Under the pieces are notes generated by a model. It was given only the letters and a program-made list of their open reading frames with translations. It was not told the DNA's origin and did no database searches. From contig JAPOKK010000009.1 of NCBI GenBank assembly GCA_029977665.1, positions 1 to 35,892 of the forward strand: 35,892 nucleotides of DNA, read 5' to 3'. The position numbers and the translations under genes were made by a program. Of this stretch, positions 16,342 through 24,082 are shown in pieces; the first letter of the stretch is position 1, and every line of letters starts with the position of its first letter. Source of the DNA: Pseudomonadota bacterium (GTDB lineage: Bacteria > Pseudomonadota > Gammaproteobacteria > Ga0077536).

Positions 16342-17256
16342 GTGAGTGTGACCACCGACGACATCTTCTCAGCCGAGCGGCCCCGCCTGTTCGGTATCGC
16401 TTACCGCATGCTCGGCAGTGTCGCCGATGCCGAGGACGTCGTGCAGGAAGCCTGGTTGCGCTGGCGCAGCCATGCCGGTGATGACATTGCCAACCCGCAA
16501 GCCTACCTCAGCCGTACCGTCACTTCGCTCAGCATCGATGCGCTGCGCCGCACGCGCCGCGAGCGCCATGTCTATCCCGGCCCGTGGTTGCCGGAACCCC
16601 TGCCTGACGCCGTGAGCGACGATGGTGAAGCCCACCTGGCGCTTGCGCAGACACTTTCGCTCGGACTGCTCGCGCTGCTCGAGACCCTCACAGCGAGCGA
16701 ACGCGCGACCTTTGTCCTGCGCGAGGCATACGGCATGGCTTACGACGACATCGCGGCGTGTCTCGACGCGCGGCCGGCGACCTGTCGCCAATGGCACCGC
16801 CGAGCCCGCGCGCGCCTGGCCCGCATCGACTGGCACGACGAGGCGCCGCTGGCCGGGCGTGAGCTGCTCGAGCGTTTTCTCGCGACGCTGCACCGCGGCG
16901 ATCCCGACGCACTCGTGGCCCTGCTCGACGAGGACGTCGATCTCGTCAGTGACGGCGGCGGCAAGGCCGTCGCGGCGACCCGGCCGCTGCACGGGCCACG
17001 CGCGGTGTCGCGCTTCCTGCATGGCATCGCGCGCCGCGGCGGCGCCGCCGCGTGCGTCGACATCGTGCGCTTCAACGGCCGCTGGGGCGCGGTGATCCGA
17101 TTCGACGAGCGGCTCGACACGGCGCTCTCGCTCGCCAGCCACGCGGGTCGCGTGCGCGGCATCTACCTCGTGCGCAATCCGGACAAGCTCGCGCGTCTGC
17201 AAGCGTGTCGTGCGCTAGCGGATTCCTCAGCGACGCGCGCCGCCGAGCGCCCATAG
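16342..17256 (+). CDS. ECF41-type sigma factor with SnoaL-like C-terminal domain
   Basis: A 304-residue extracytoplasmic-function sigma factor. Sigma region 2 (about 10-75) contains RPRLFGIAYRMLGSVADAEDVVQEAWLRW, and region 4 (about 105-160) contains ERATFVLREAYGMAYDDIAACL. All three ECF41 signatures are present: WLPEP in the linker (82-86), DGGGK (204-208) and NPDKL (279-283) in the SnoaL-like extension, which in this family controls activity in place of an anti-sigma factor. GTG 16342 has GGAG at 8 bp; ATG 16297 upstream is possible. ECF41 genes usually sit beside a carboxymuconolactone decarboxylase, oxidoreductase or epimerase; none is adjacent here. The 3' end overlaps the convergent membrane-protein gene by 30 bp. 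Confidence 0.93.
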   Translation: MSVTTDDIFSAERPRLFGIAYRMLGSVADAEDVVQEAWLRWRSHAGDDIANPQAYLSRTVTSLSIDALRRTRRERHVYPGPWLPEPLPDAVSDDGEAHLALAQTLSLGLLALLETLTASERATFVLREAYGMAYDDIAACLDARPATCRQWHRRARARLARIDWHDEAPLAGRELLERFLATLHRGDPDALVALLDEDVDLVSDGGGKAVAATRPLHGPRAVSRFLHGIARRGGAAACVDIVRFNGRWGAVIRFDERLDTALSLASHAGRVRGIYLVRNPDKLARLQACRALADSSATRAAERP

Positions 17257-17607
17257 CCCCCAGCCGATACCCACCGCGAGCACCGCATGACCGGCCATGC
17301 GCAGGCTGCCGTCGGCCGTTCCCCCGTCGATGAGAAACCCGCACAGGAGCAGCAGAAAACCGGCGCCGACGCAGCGCAGGGGTGCGCGCAGCACCGCGAC
17401 CGCGCGGTTGACGAACAGGCCGGCCAGCGTCGCGGCCACCAGGACGCAGAAACCGCACCAGAAGACGACCAGCAGTGCGGGGCCCGGACCGGCCACCGCG
17501 ATGGCCGCGAGCGCCGCCAGGGCAAGCGCGAAGCCGGTCAGGGCGACCAGGCCGACCGCGCGCTCGGGCGCGGAAAGTTCGGGCCAGCGGGGTTCCCGTT
17601 CTGTCAT
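17227..17607 (-). CDS. Small four-helix membrane protein, function unknown
   Basis: A 126-residue hydrophobic protein with about four TM segments (VGLVALTGFALALAALAAIAVAG, ALLVVFWCGFCVLVAATLAGLF, CVGAGFLLLLCGFLID and AGHAVLAVGIGWGLWAL). ATG 17605-17607 has the strong Shine-Dalgarno AAGGAG, which decides the start over an ATG at 17631. I do not recognise the family. Its 3' end overlaps the ECF41 gene by 30 bp in convergent orientation. Being on the other strand, it is not an obvious anti-sigma partner. Confidence 0.7.
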   Translation of the reverse strand: MTEREPRWPELSAPERAVGLVALTGFALALAALAAIAVAGPGPALLVVFWCGFCVLVAATLAGLFVNRAVAVLRAPLRCVGAGFLLLLCGFLIDGGTADGSLRMAGHAVLAVGIGWGLWALGGARR

Positions 17608-17692
17608 CACGGCTCCTTGCAGCGTGTTCATCCCTGTCTACGCGCGCCCGGTGCGCGCGGTTCTGCACCCTCTGCGCCGCACGTGCCCGCGG

Positions 17693-18724
17693 TCAGTACG
17701 CGGCCTGCCCGTACGGCTCGGCGAGCGCGGCGAGTTGCTCGCGCAGCTCGAGTACGTGGCGCTCCCAGTAGGCCTGGCTCGCGAACCACGGGAACGCCTG
17801 CGGAAACGCCGGGTCGTCCCAGCGGCGCGCCAGCCAGGCGCTGTAGTGCAGCATGCGCAGCGTGCGCAGCGGCTCGACCAACGCGAGCTCGCGATAATCG
17901 AAATCCGCGAACTCCTCGTAGCCTTCGAGCACCGCGTCGAGCTGGCTGCGCTGCTCCTCGCCCTCGCCCGAGAGCAGCATCCACAGATCCTGCACGGCGG
18001 GCGCCATCCGCGCATCGTCGAAATCGACGAAGTGCGGGCGCTCGTCGCGCCACAACACGTTGCCCGCATGGCAATCACCGTGCACGCGCAGCATGCGCAC
18101 CCCGCCGGCCTGCGCGAAACGCGCCTCGATATGGGCGAACAGGTCGCGCGTGATGCTCGCGTATGCCGCGCCGAGGTCGGACGGGATCCAGCGCTCGGCG
18201 AGGAACGCGACGCTGTCGTGGCCGAATCCCTCGACGGTGATCGCTTCGCGGTGCACGAACGGCCGCGTGGCGCCGACAGCGTGCATGCGGGCCAGGAAAC
18301 GCCCCATGACGACGAGGTTCTCGCGCCGGTCGAGTTCCGGTGCCCGCCCGCCGCGGCGCGGATAGAGGGCAAGCCGGAAGCCGTCGACATGCCGCAGCGT
18401 CGCGCCGTCGGCGGCGGCCAGTGGCGCGACGACCGGCAGCTCCTGCGCGGCAAGTTCGGCGACGAAGCCGTGCTCTTCGGCGATCGCCGCGTCGCTCCAG
18501 CGTGCCGGCCGGTAGAACTTCGCGACCAGCGGTTCGTCTGCCTCGCGCCCGACCTGGTAGACGCGGTTCTCGTAGCTGTTCAGTGCGAGCAAGCGGCCAT
18601 CACAGCGATGACCGCAGGCTTCGACCGCGGCGAGGATGAAGTCCGGCGTCAGGCGCGCGAACGGATGACCGGGGTCGTTCTCTTGCTCGTGCCCGCCGGC
18701 ATCTGCTCCTGCCGTCGGGGGCAT
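17693..18724 (-). CDS. srkA: Stress response kinase A (SrkA/YihE/RdoA family)
   Basis: A 343-residue Ser/Thr protein kinase of the choline-kinase-like fold, known in E. coli to protect cells under oxidative and envelope stress. The N-terminal lobe has LNSYENRVYQVGREADEPLVAKFYRPARWSDAAIAEEHGF with the ATP lysine in VAKFYRP. The catalytic loop is HGDCHAGNVLW (215-225) and the metal site is VDFDDARM (233-240). ATG 18722-18724 begins one base after the stop of the luciferase-like gene (TGAAATG), so translation is probably coupled. An open frame further upstream is only the shadow of that gene. In E. coli srkA precedes dsbA; no dsbA is seen here. Confidence 0.92.
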   Translation of the reverse strand: MPPTAGADAGGHEQENDPGHPFARLTPDFILAAVEACGHRCDGRLLALNSYENRVYQVGREADEPLVAKFYRPARWSDAAIAEEHGFVAELAAQELPVVAPLAAADGATLRHVDGFRLALYPRRGGRAPELDRRENLVVMGRFLARMHAVGATRPFVHREAITVEGFGHDSVAFLAERWIPSDLGAAYASITRDLFAHIEARFAQAGGVRMLRVHGDCHAGNVLWRDERPHFVDFDDARMAPAVQDLWMLLSGEGEEQRSQLDAVLEGYEEFADFDYRELALVEPLRTLRMLHYSAWLARRWDDPAFPQAFPWFASQAYWERHVLELREQLAALAEPYGQAAY

Positions 18725-18725
18725 T

Positions 18726-19577
18726 TCAACCGCGCAGGCGTTCGACCAGCGCTGCAACCTGGTCGAGCACTGGCAGCACTTCCGCGGCGGGCGCCGACGG
18801 CAGGCCGAAGATGAAGTGCGAGTAGCCGCCCGCGATCTCGGCACGCACCTTGGCCTCGTCCAGCGGTGCGAAGAACAGCGCGAGCGTGATGTCCTCGGGT
18901 TTACGCCCGCGCGCCGCACAGGCCTCGCGCACCTGCTCGATGGAGCCTTCTCCGCCGCGACCGCCGATCGGGATCCAGCCGTCGGCATACTCGGCAACGC
19001 GCGCCGCGGCGTATTTCGAATTGGCACCGATCCAGATGGGCGGGCCGCCCGGCTGCACCGGCTTGGGGTAGGACCACATCTTGTCGAAATCGACGTACTC
19101 GCCGTGGAACTCGGGCTCGTCTTCGCTCCAGATCGTCTTCATCGCCAGGACCCGCTCGCGTACCACGCGCCAGCGCCGCGCGAATTCGACCCAGTGGTTC
19201 TCGACCTCGGGCTTGTTCCAGCCGGCACCGATACCGAAGATGAAACGACCCTGCGACATGCGGTCCAGGGTCGCGACTTCCTTCGCCAACGTGATGGGGT
19301 GGCGCTGCGACACCAGGCAGATGCCGGTGCCGAGGCGGATGCGTTCGGTCACCGCGGCGCAGGCGCCGAGCACGACGAAGGGATCGTAGGTGCGCTTGTA
19401 GGGCGGCGGCACCTGGCCGTCGGGGAAGAACGGCGACTTGCTGTCGAGCGGCATGTGGGTGTGCTCGGGCACGAACAGCGAATCGAGACCGCGTTCCTCG
19501 ACCGCGCGCGCGAGCTCGACCGGCTGGATCGACTCGTCGGTCACGAAAATCATCACCCCGAAGGCTGGCTGCGACAT
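18726..19577 (-). CDS. LLM-class F420-dependent-type oxidoreductase
   Basis: A 283-residue luciferase-fold enzyme. FGVMIFVTDESIQPVELARAVEERGLDSLFVPEHTHMP, then RIRLGTGICLVSQRHPITLAKEVATLDRMSQGRFIFGIGAGWN (about 85-127) and GGPPIWIGANSKYAAARVAEYADGWIPIG are typical of the TIGR03619-like group often annotated as F420-dependent. Whether this organism makes F420 cannot be seen, so FMN is also possible. ATG 19575-19577 has an AGGAG Shine-Dalgarno. Its stop lies one base before the srkA start, forming a two-gene operon. Confidence 0.9.
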   Translation of the reverse strand: MSQPAFGVMIFVTDESIQPVELARAVEERGLDSLFVPEHTHMPLDSKSPFFPDGQVPPPYKRTYDPFVVLGACAAVTERIRLGTGICLVSQRHPITLAKEVATLDRMSQGRFIFGIGAGWNKPEVENHWVEFARRWRVVRERVLAMKTIWSEDEPEFHGEYVDFDKMWSYPKPVQPGGPPIWIGANSKYAAARVAEYADGWIPIGGRGGEGSIEQVREACAARGRKPEDITLALFFAPLDEAKVRAEIAGGYSHFIFGLPSAPAAEVLPVLDQVAALVERLRG

Positions 19578-19890
19578 CTCTGCTCCTCGCTGATTAACGA
19601 CATCACGCGGCGCCTGCGCGAACGCGCGGCGCAACGGCGACAGGTTAGACCAATCGGGACGGCACAGACAGGCCCCGTGCCTCGTGCCGGGTTTATCCTG
19701 TATAAGGGCCCTTCGCCGGTAGCGCACGGCCCCCGGACCGCGCGCGCCCGCCGTGCCGCTCGCGACTAGCGTGCGTATGGCGCGGCCGCCCGGCCACCGC
19801 ACAGGAACACCACATGCACACACAGATCAGGGCGATCGACGCGCGCGGCTGCGCGAGCGCCGCGCGGGCCGGACGGCCGACCTCCGCACC
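19578..19890. other. 313-bp divergent region with a promoter-like element and short upstream ORF
   Basis: This region lies between the oxidoreductase and the imine-reductase-like gene. It contains TTTATCCTGTATAAGG (19692-19707), with TATAAG as a possible -10 element towards the plus strand and a small TTAT/ATAA symmetry, plus the short ORF listed separately (19814-19894). No RNA gene was recognised. Confidence 0.35.
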
Positions 19891-19894
19891 GTGA
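19814..19894 (+). CDS. Possible 26-residue upstream ORF
   Basis: ATG 19814 follows CAGGAACACC, with AGGA at a usable distance. The ORF encodes 26 residues starting MHTQIRAIDARGC and ends in a TGA (19892-19894) overlapping the GTG start (19891) of the next gene as GTGA. This arrangement suits translational coupling or a regulatory leader peptide. The peptide has no recognised family and could be a chance ORF in GC-rich DNA. Confidence 0.3.
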   Translation: MHTQIRAIDARGCASAARAGRPTSAP

Positions 19895-20772
19895 ACCACG
19901 CACGCACCAGCGTTCTCGGCCTCGGCCGCATGGGCGGCGCGCTGGCCTCCTGTCTCGCCTCGGCCGGCGTGCCGCTGACGGTGTGGAACCGCTCGCCGGG
20001 CCGCGCCGCTGCACACGAGCGCCATGCCACGGTCGCACCGAGTGCGGCTGCTGCCTGCGAGGCGAGCGAACTCATCGTGTTGTCGCTGACCAACTACAGT
20101 GCCGGGCTCGAAGTCATGGACGCGGTCGCCGCGCAGACCGTGCTCGACGGCAAGACGCTGCTGCAACTGACCTCGGGCTCGTCGTCGGATGCGCGCACGA
20201 TGCAGGCCTGGGCGCAGATGCACGGCCTCGGATACCTGGACGCAGCGATCATCGCCTACCCCAATGCCGTCGGTGGTGACGGTGCGATCCTGCTCTGTGC
20301 CGGCGACGAGCGCCTGTGGGAACATCATCGCACCACCGTCGAACTGCTCGCCGGCACCTGCCGTTATCTCGGCGAGGCGGTCGGTGCGGCAGCGACCCTC
20401 GACTGCGCGGTGCTCGAGTACTACTACGGAGCGACCCTCGCCATGCTGCACGGCGCGGCGCTGTGCGAATCGGAGTCCCTGCCATTGACCGAGTATTTCT
20501 TCCTGGCCAAGAAGCTCGCGCCGCTGATGCACGCCACCGCTGACGGCGCACGCGAGATGATCGCGCGCGAAGTCTACGCCGGGAACGATTGCACGCTCGA
20601 CGTGCACGTCGCCGCGATCCGCCACATCCAGCGCATGAGCCACGACAACGAAATCGACACGCGCGTCCCGGACACCATCATGCAGCTCTACCGTAAGACC
20701 GTTGCCGCGGGCTACGCGGACGACGAGATCGCGGCCCTGTTCGAGGTGCTCCGCCGCGGCGGCGCACGCTGA
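19891..20772 (+). CDS. Imine-reductase-like NAD(P)-dependent oxidoreductase
   Basis: A 293-residue dehydrogenase with an N-terminal Rossmann fold (VLGLGRMGGALASCL, residues 8-22, with GxGxMG) and a helical C-terminal dimerisation domain of the 6-phosphogluconate/beta-hydroxyacid dehydrogenase superfamily. The catalytic Lys of true beta-hydroxyacid dehydrogenases (GxxGxGxxxK) is missing; that site reads GEAVGAAATLDCAVLEYYYG, which is closer to imine reductases. The natural substrate is unknown. GTG 19891 is the first start matching the fold; an ATG at 19753 would add unrelated residues. It overlaps a possible upstream ORF and is followed after 14 bp by the sulfotransferase-like gene. Confidence 0.82.
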   Translation: MNHARTSVLGLGRMGGALASCLASAGVPLTVWNRSPGRAAAHERHATVAPSAAAACEASELIVLSLTNYSAGLEVMDAVAAQTVLDGKTLLQLTSGSSSDARTMQAWAQMHGLGYLDAAIIAYPNAVGGDGAILLCAGDERLWEHHRTTVELLAGTCRYLGEAVGAAATLDCAVLEYYYGATLAMLHGAALCESESLPLTEYFFLAKKLAPLMHATADGAREMIAREVYAGNDCTLDVHVAAIRHIQRMSHDNEIDTRVPDTIMQLYRKTVAAGYADDEIAALFEVLRRGGAR

Positions 20773-20786
20773 GTCCGCGAGTCGCC

Positions 20787-21551
20787 GTGAACGAGCGCCG
20801 ACGCAGCTTCGTGCTCACCTTCGGCCGCAGCGGCTCGTCGCTGCTGTGCGCCCTGATGAGTGATGCCGGCGCCGATTTCGGGCTGACCGCGCCGTCCGAG
20901 TGGGACCCGCGTGACGGCGTGCTGGAGCATCCCGATATCAAGCGGGCCGCGCACCACATGCGCCGCGCTTACGATATCGATCACGGACGCCGCTACCGCT
21001 TTTCGCCCGAGCTCGAAGCGCGCTGGCGCCGGCGCCGTGCGCGGCACTGGCTGAAGCGCGCCCTGCCGCAGGCACGCTGCTTCAAGATCGGCGACCTGGA
21101 CCTGCTCGTGCAGATGAGTTTCGCGCTCGGCTACGAACCGCGCGTGATCCTCAACTATCGCGATTTCGAGCACGCCCTGGCGAGTACCCTGGTCGGCCGC
21201 AAGCACATCGGTGCCGACGATCTCGCCGCCGATTACCTACGCATCTGTCGGCAGGGCGTGGTGCTCGTGCAGACGTTCGGCGGCTGCGTCGTCGGCTACG
21301 AGGAAATGCTCGGCGCACCGGGTGGCCCCTGGATCAACGCGCTCGCACAGAGCGCCGGTCTCGAGGTGGGCACGCTGCGCGCCGCCGCCGCGGCGCGTAT
21401 TCGCGGCAATGCACCAATCCTCGCCGACACGCCGTCCGCGTATCCCGAATGCCGGCGGCTGCACGAACTGCTGCGCGGCCTGTCCGGACGCAGCTTCGAA
21501 CCGAGCCGCACGGTCATGCGGGCGATCGAGGCGCGGCGCGCCAGGCGCTGA
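20787..21551 (+). CDS. Sulfotransferase-like protein
   Basis: A 254-residue protein starting at GTG 20787. The N-terminus has the PAPS 5'-phosphosulfate loop, RSFVLTFGRSGSSLLCALM with GRSGSS at 13-18. A later NYRDFEHALAST and the GCVVGYEEML segment fit the Sulfotransfer_3-type architecture, where the 3'-phosphate is bound by Arg/Ser residues. The Arg-rich middle (ARWRRRRARHWLKRALPQARCFKIGDLDL) is typical of the region before the second core strand. The acceptor is unknown. It lies 14 bp after the imine-reductase-like gene and is probably cotranscribed. Confidence 0.75.
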   Translation: MNERRRSFVLTFGRSGSSLLCALMSDAGADFGLTAPSEWDPRDGVLEHPDIKRAAHHMRRAYDIDHGRRYRFSPELEARWRRRRARHWLKRALPQARCFKIGDLDLLVQMSFALGYEPRVILNYRDFEHALASTLVGRKHIGADDLAADYLRICRQGVVLVQTFGGCVVGYEEMLGAPGGPWINALAQSAGLEVGTLRAAAAARIRGNAPILADTPSAYPECRRLHELLRGLSGRSFEPSRTVMRAIEARRARR

Positions 21552-21632
21552 ACGGCAACCGGGCCGGGCGCAAGCGCCTAGGTGTGGCGCGTGCGTGCCG
21601 CGGCGCCAGCCGGACGGGCGCCGCGATCCGCG

Positions 21633-21974
21633 TCAGCCACCGTCGGCGGCGAGCGAGAAGGTGTAACTACGTTCAACCCGCGCTACGCGCACGGCATAAC
21701 CGGCGTACCACTGGCTGCGACCACGCTCCTGCGCGGCGCGGTGTTCGGCCTGGCGCTTCCAGGCCAGGATCGAGGCCTCGTCGCGCCAATAGGAGACGAC
21801 GATCTCGCCGCTTGGTTCGTTGGCCGCCTCGACACCGAGAAAACCCGGCTGGTCCGCCACCAGCTCGAGCAGACGCGCCACCGTCTCGCCGTACTCGCGT
21901 GTGTCTTCACTGGGCACAGCGGTGAAGATCACCGCGTAGTAAGGGGCGTCGAGGCCCTCGAGAACGACTGGCAT
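21633..21974 (-). CDS. Antibiotic biosynthesis monooxygenase-fold protein
   Basis: A 113-residue ferredoxin-like alpha+beta protein. YYAVIFTAVPSEDTREYGETVARLLELVADQPGFLGVEAANEPSGEIVVSYWRDEASILAWKRQAEHRAAQERGRSQWYAGYAVRVARVERSY follows the ABM pattern almost end to end: PGFLG, then SYW-DE-SI-AWK, then H. Members include heme-degrading enzymes and small quinone-forming monooxygenases; the role here is unknown. The start ATG 21972-21974 has GGGAGAAG as Shine-Dalgarno; the open frame continues upstream to 22073 without family-like sequence. It is probably monocistronic. Confidence 0.88.
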   Translation of the reverse strand: MPVVLEGLDAPYYAVIFTAVPSEDTREYGETVARLLELVADQPGFLGVEAANEPSGEIVVSYWRDEASILAWKRQAEHRAAQERGRSQWYAGYAVRVARVERSYTFSLAADGG

Positions 21975-22102
21975 GCGCTTCTCCCGCAAGTGTTGTGACC
22001 ACAGCTTAGAACCGGATTCGGAATTATTCACGGCGACGCCGGCGCAGCCGACGCGCGCGCCCCGGTTCGGCACGACCGCAACAAGGTCTGCGCGGGCTCG
22101 GT

Positions 22103-22108
22103 TACACT
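22103..22108 (+). promoter_or_regulatory. Candidate -10 box of the SoxYZ gene
   Basis: GGTTACACTG contains TACACT 26 bp before ATG 22134, and GGAG at 22122-22125 serves as Shine-Dalgarno. No clear -35 box is seen, so the call is tentative. Confidence 0.3.
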
Positions 22109-22133
22109 GAGCGGGTTAAGCCGGAGCCTGCCC

Positions 22134-22928
22134 ATGTTTCGTGTCCTTGCGCCCCTCGCTCTGCTGCTCTGCAGCATCGCACCCCAGGCCCAGCAGTCGA
22201 ACGTCGACATCTGGGCAACGCTACTCAAGCCGCACCACTTCCCCGACGCCGAGATCATCGAGGATGCGAGCGTCATCGAACTCAGCACGCCGTACCGCTC
22301 CGAGGACGCCGCTTTCACGCCCGTGCGCATCAAGGCCAAGATGGCGCAGACACCCGAGCGCTACATCGAGACCATTCACCTGTTCGTCGATGCCAACCCC
22401 GAACCCAAAGTCGGCACGTTCACCTTCACGCCGGCAGCCGGCAGCGCCGACCTCGCGCTGCGCATCCGCATCGACCGTTACACGGACGTGCGTGCCGTTG
22501 CCGTGCTGAACACCGGCGAACACCACATGGCGACGAGTTACGTCAAGGCACAGGGCGGCTGCGCCATTCCGGTCGCCATCGATTACAAGGAAGCGATGTC
22601 GGGCCTCGGCAAGGTCCAGCTGCGCACGCTGGCCGCTGACGGTGAAGCGGACGGCGACAACGGCATCGCCACCCAGCTTCGCGTGCGCCACCCCAATTTC
22701 ACCGGCATGCAGATGGACTACAAGATTTACGCCGTGCGCCCGGCGCACTACGTCAACTCGATCCGGGTGCTGCTGAACGGGGAACCGGTGATGAGCGCCG
22801 AGACCGGCATTTCGGTCAGCGAGGATCCGAGCTTCCGCTTCTTCCTCGGTCCGCAGGCGAGCGGCGAGCTGAGCGCCGAGATCACCGACACCAAGGGCAA
22901 CAGCTGGAGCGAAAAGCTGACGCTATGA
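22134..22928 (+). CDS. SoxYZ-like fused sulfur carrier (quinoprotein-dehydrogenase-associated type)
   Basis: A 264-residue secreted protein. A signal peptide (1-20, MFRVLAPLALLLCSIAPQAQ) precedes a SoxY-like domain (about 25-148). That domain ends in a carrier motif with a single cysteine, KAQGGCAIP (Cys143), which replaces the GGCGG end of true SoxY. A SoxZ-like immunoglobulin-type domain follows (about 165-264), with HPNFTGMQMD and GPQASGELSAEITDTKGNSW. This fusion matches the family found beside PQQ-dependent dehydrogenases, whose role is unsettled. No quinoprotein dehydrogenase or other sox gene lies in the window. The downstream nitronate monooxygenase is convergent, 19 bp away. Confidence 0.88.
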   Translation: MFRVLAPLALLLCSIAPQAQQSNVDIWATLLKPHHFPDAEIIEDASVIELSTPYRSEDAAFTPVRIKAKMAQTPERYIETIHLFVDANPEPKVGTFTFTPAAGSADLALRIRIDRYTDVRAVAVLNTGEHHMATSYVKAQGGCAIPVAIDYKEAMSGLGKVQLRTLAADGEADGDNGIATQLRVRHPNFTGMQMDYKIYAVRPAHYVNSIRVLLNGEPVMSAETGISVSEDPSFRFFLGPQASGELSAEITDTKGNSWSEKLTL

Positions 22929-22947
22929 GCGCGCGCGGCGACGCGCC

Positions 22948-23916
22948 TCAGGCGCGCCGCACGTGCGGCGCCGCGAGGGCCGCGACCGCTTCGGCCACGA
23001 CACGCTCGACGAGTTCGGCCGCCGGCGGCGCATCGTGTAACAGGTCAGCGGCCTCGCCGACGATGACGGGGGCACCCTCGATGTCCCCCGCCGCTTGCGC
23101 GCGCTCGAAGCGCGCACGTTCGGCCGCCAGCGCCGCCTCGAACGCGCCCGGATCGGCGGCGTGGCGCGCGGTCGCCTGGTTGGCGAGCGTGCGCAGCGCA
23201 TAGCCCGCCGGCCATTCCCAGCCGCGCAGCAGGTCGAACACCGGGCTGCGCACCGTATCGTCACCGCCCGCGTCGAGTACGCGCGCGCGCGCCGCCGCGC
23301 CCGCCAGGCTTTCCGCACTCGCGTAGAAGCGGCTGCCGAGCATCGCGCCCTGCGCACCGAGCACCAGCGCCGCGGCGAGACCGCGGCCGTCACCGATGCC
23401 GCCGGCCGCGACGACCGGGCAGCTCCCGGCGATATCGACCACGGCCGGCACCAGCGGCAGTGTCGCGCGCTGGCCGGCGTGTCCACCGGCTTCGCCGCCC
23501 TGGGCGACAATGACGTCGGCGCCCGCGTCTAACGCCGCACGCGCCTGCGCCAGGCTCTGCACCTGGGCAATCAGCAGTGCGCCCGCCGCGTGCACGCGAT
23601 CGGCGTACGGCGCCACCTCGCCGAACGACAGCAGCACCGCGGCGACGCCGTGCTCGAGCGCCATGTCGAGCAAGGCCATACGCCCATCGAGTCGCCAGGT
23701 AATGAAGCCGACACCGATGCGGGCATCGCCGGCACGGGCGAGCTCGGCGCCGAGCCATTCCGGGTCGCCGTACCCGCCGCCGATGAGGCCGAGACCGCCG
23801 GCACCACTGACCGCCGCGGCAAGGGCGCCGCCGGCGACGCCCGCCATGGGCGCGAGCAGCAGCGGGTGACGGATGCCGAGCAGTTGGCACAGGGGCGTGG
23901 TGAGCATCGCTTGCAT
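22948..23916 (-). CDS. Nitronate monooxygenase family protein (first copy)
   Basis: A 322-residue FMN TIM-barrel protein of the 2-nitropropane dioxygenase family. It has LLLAPMAGVAGGALAAAVSGAGGLGLIGGGYGDPEWL at the N-terminus, then VIVAQGGEAGGHAGQ, VVAAGGIGDGRGLAAALVLGAQGAMLGSRFYAS for flavin phosphate binding. Such enzymes oxidise alkyl nitronates, though many relatives act in fatty-acid or polyketide metabolism as flavin-dependent reductases. ATG 23914-23916 is chosen; a nearby ATG at 23907 is possible and one at 24003 is unlikely. It is divergent from the CoA-transferase gene, 166 bp apart. Another member occurs at 30174. Confidence 0.9.
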   Translation of the reverse strand: MQAMLTTPLCQLLGIRHPLLLAPMAGVAGGALAAAVSGAGGLGLIGGGYGDPEWLGAELARAGDARIGVGFITWRLDGRMALLDMALEHGVAAVLLSFGEVAPYADRVHAAGALLIAQVQSLAQARAALDAGADVIVAQGGEAGGHAGQRATLPLVPAVVDIAGSCPVVAAGGIGDGRGLAAALVLGAQGAMLGSRFYASAESLAGAAARARVLDAGGDDTVRSPVFDLLRGWEWPAGYALRTLANQATARHAADPGAFEAALAAERARFERAQAAGDIEGAPVIVGEAADLLHDAPPAAELVERVVAEAVAALAAPHVRRA

Positions 23917-24082
23917 GGACGCATTGTCCGCCCTGGCGGCGCCGCTGCCCAGCCCGCGGAGACCTCGCGCCCACCCTGGGCTAAACTGCGCGCGGCCCGC
24001 CACACGGCCCGCCTCGGGAGCCGGCCGCGGCGCTGCCGGGCCGCCCGTTCACTCGCCGCACACGTCGCAGGAAATCATTGCC

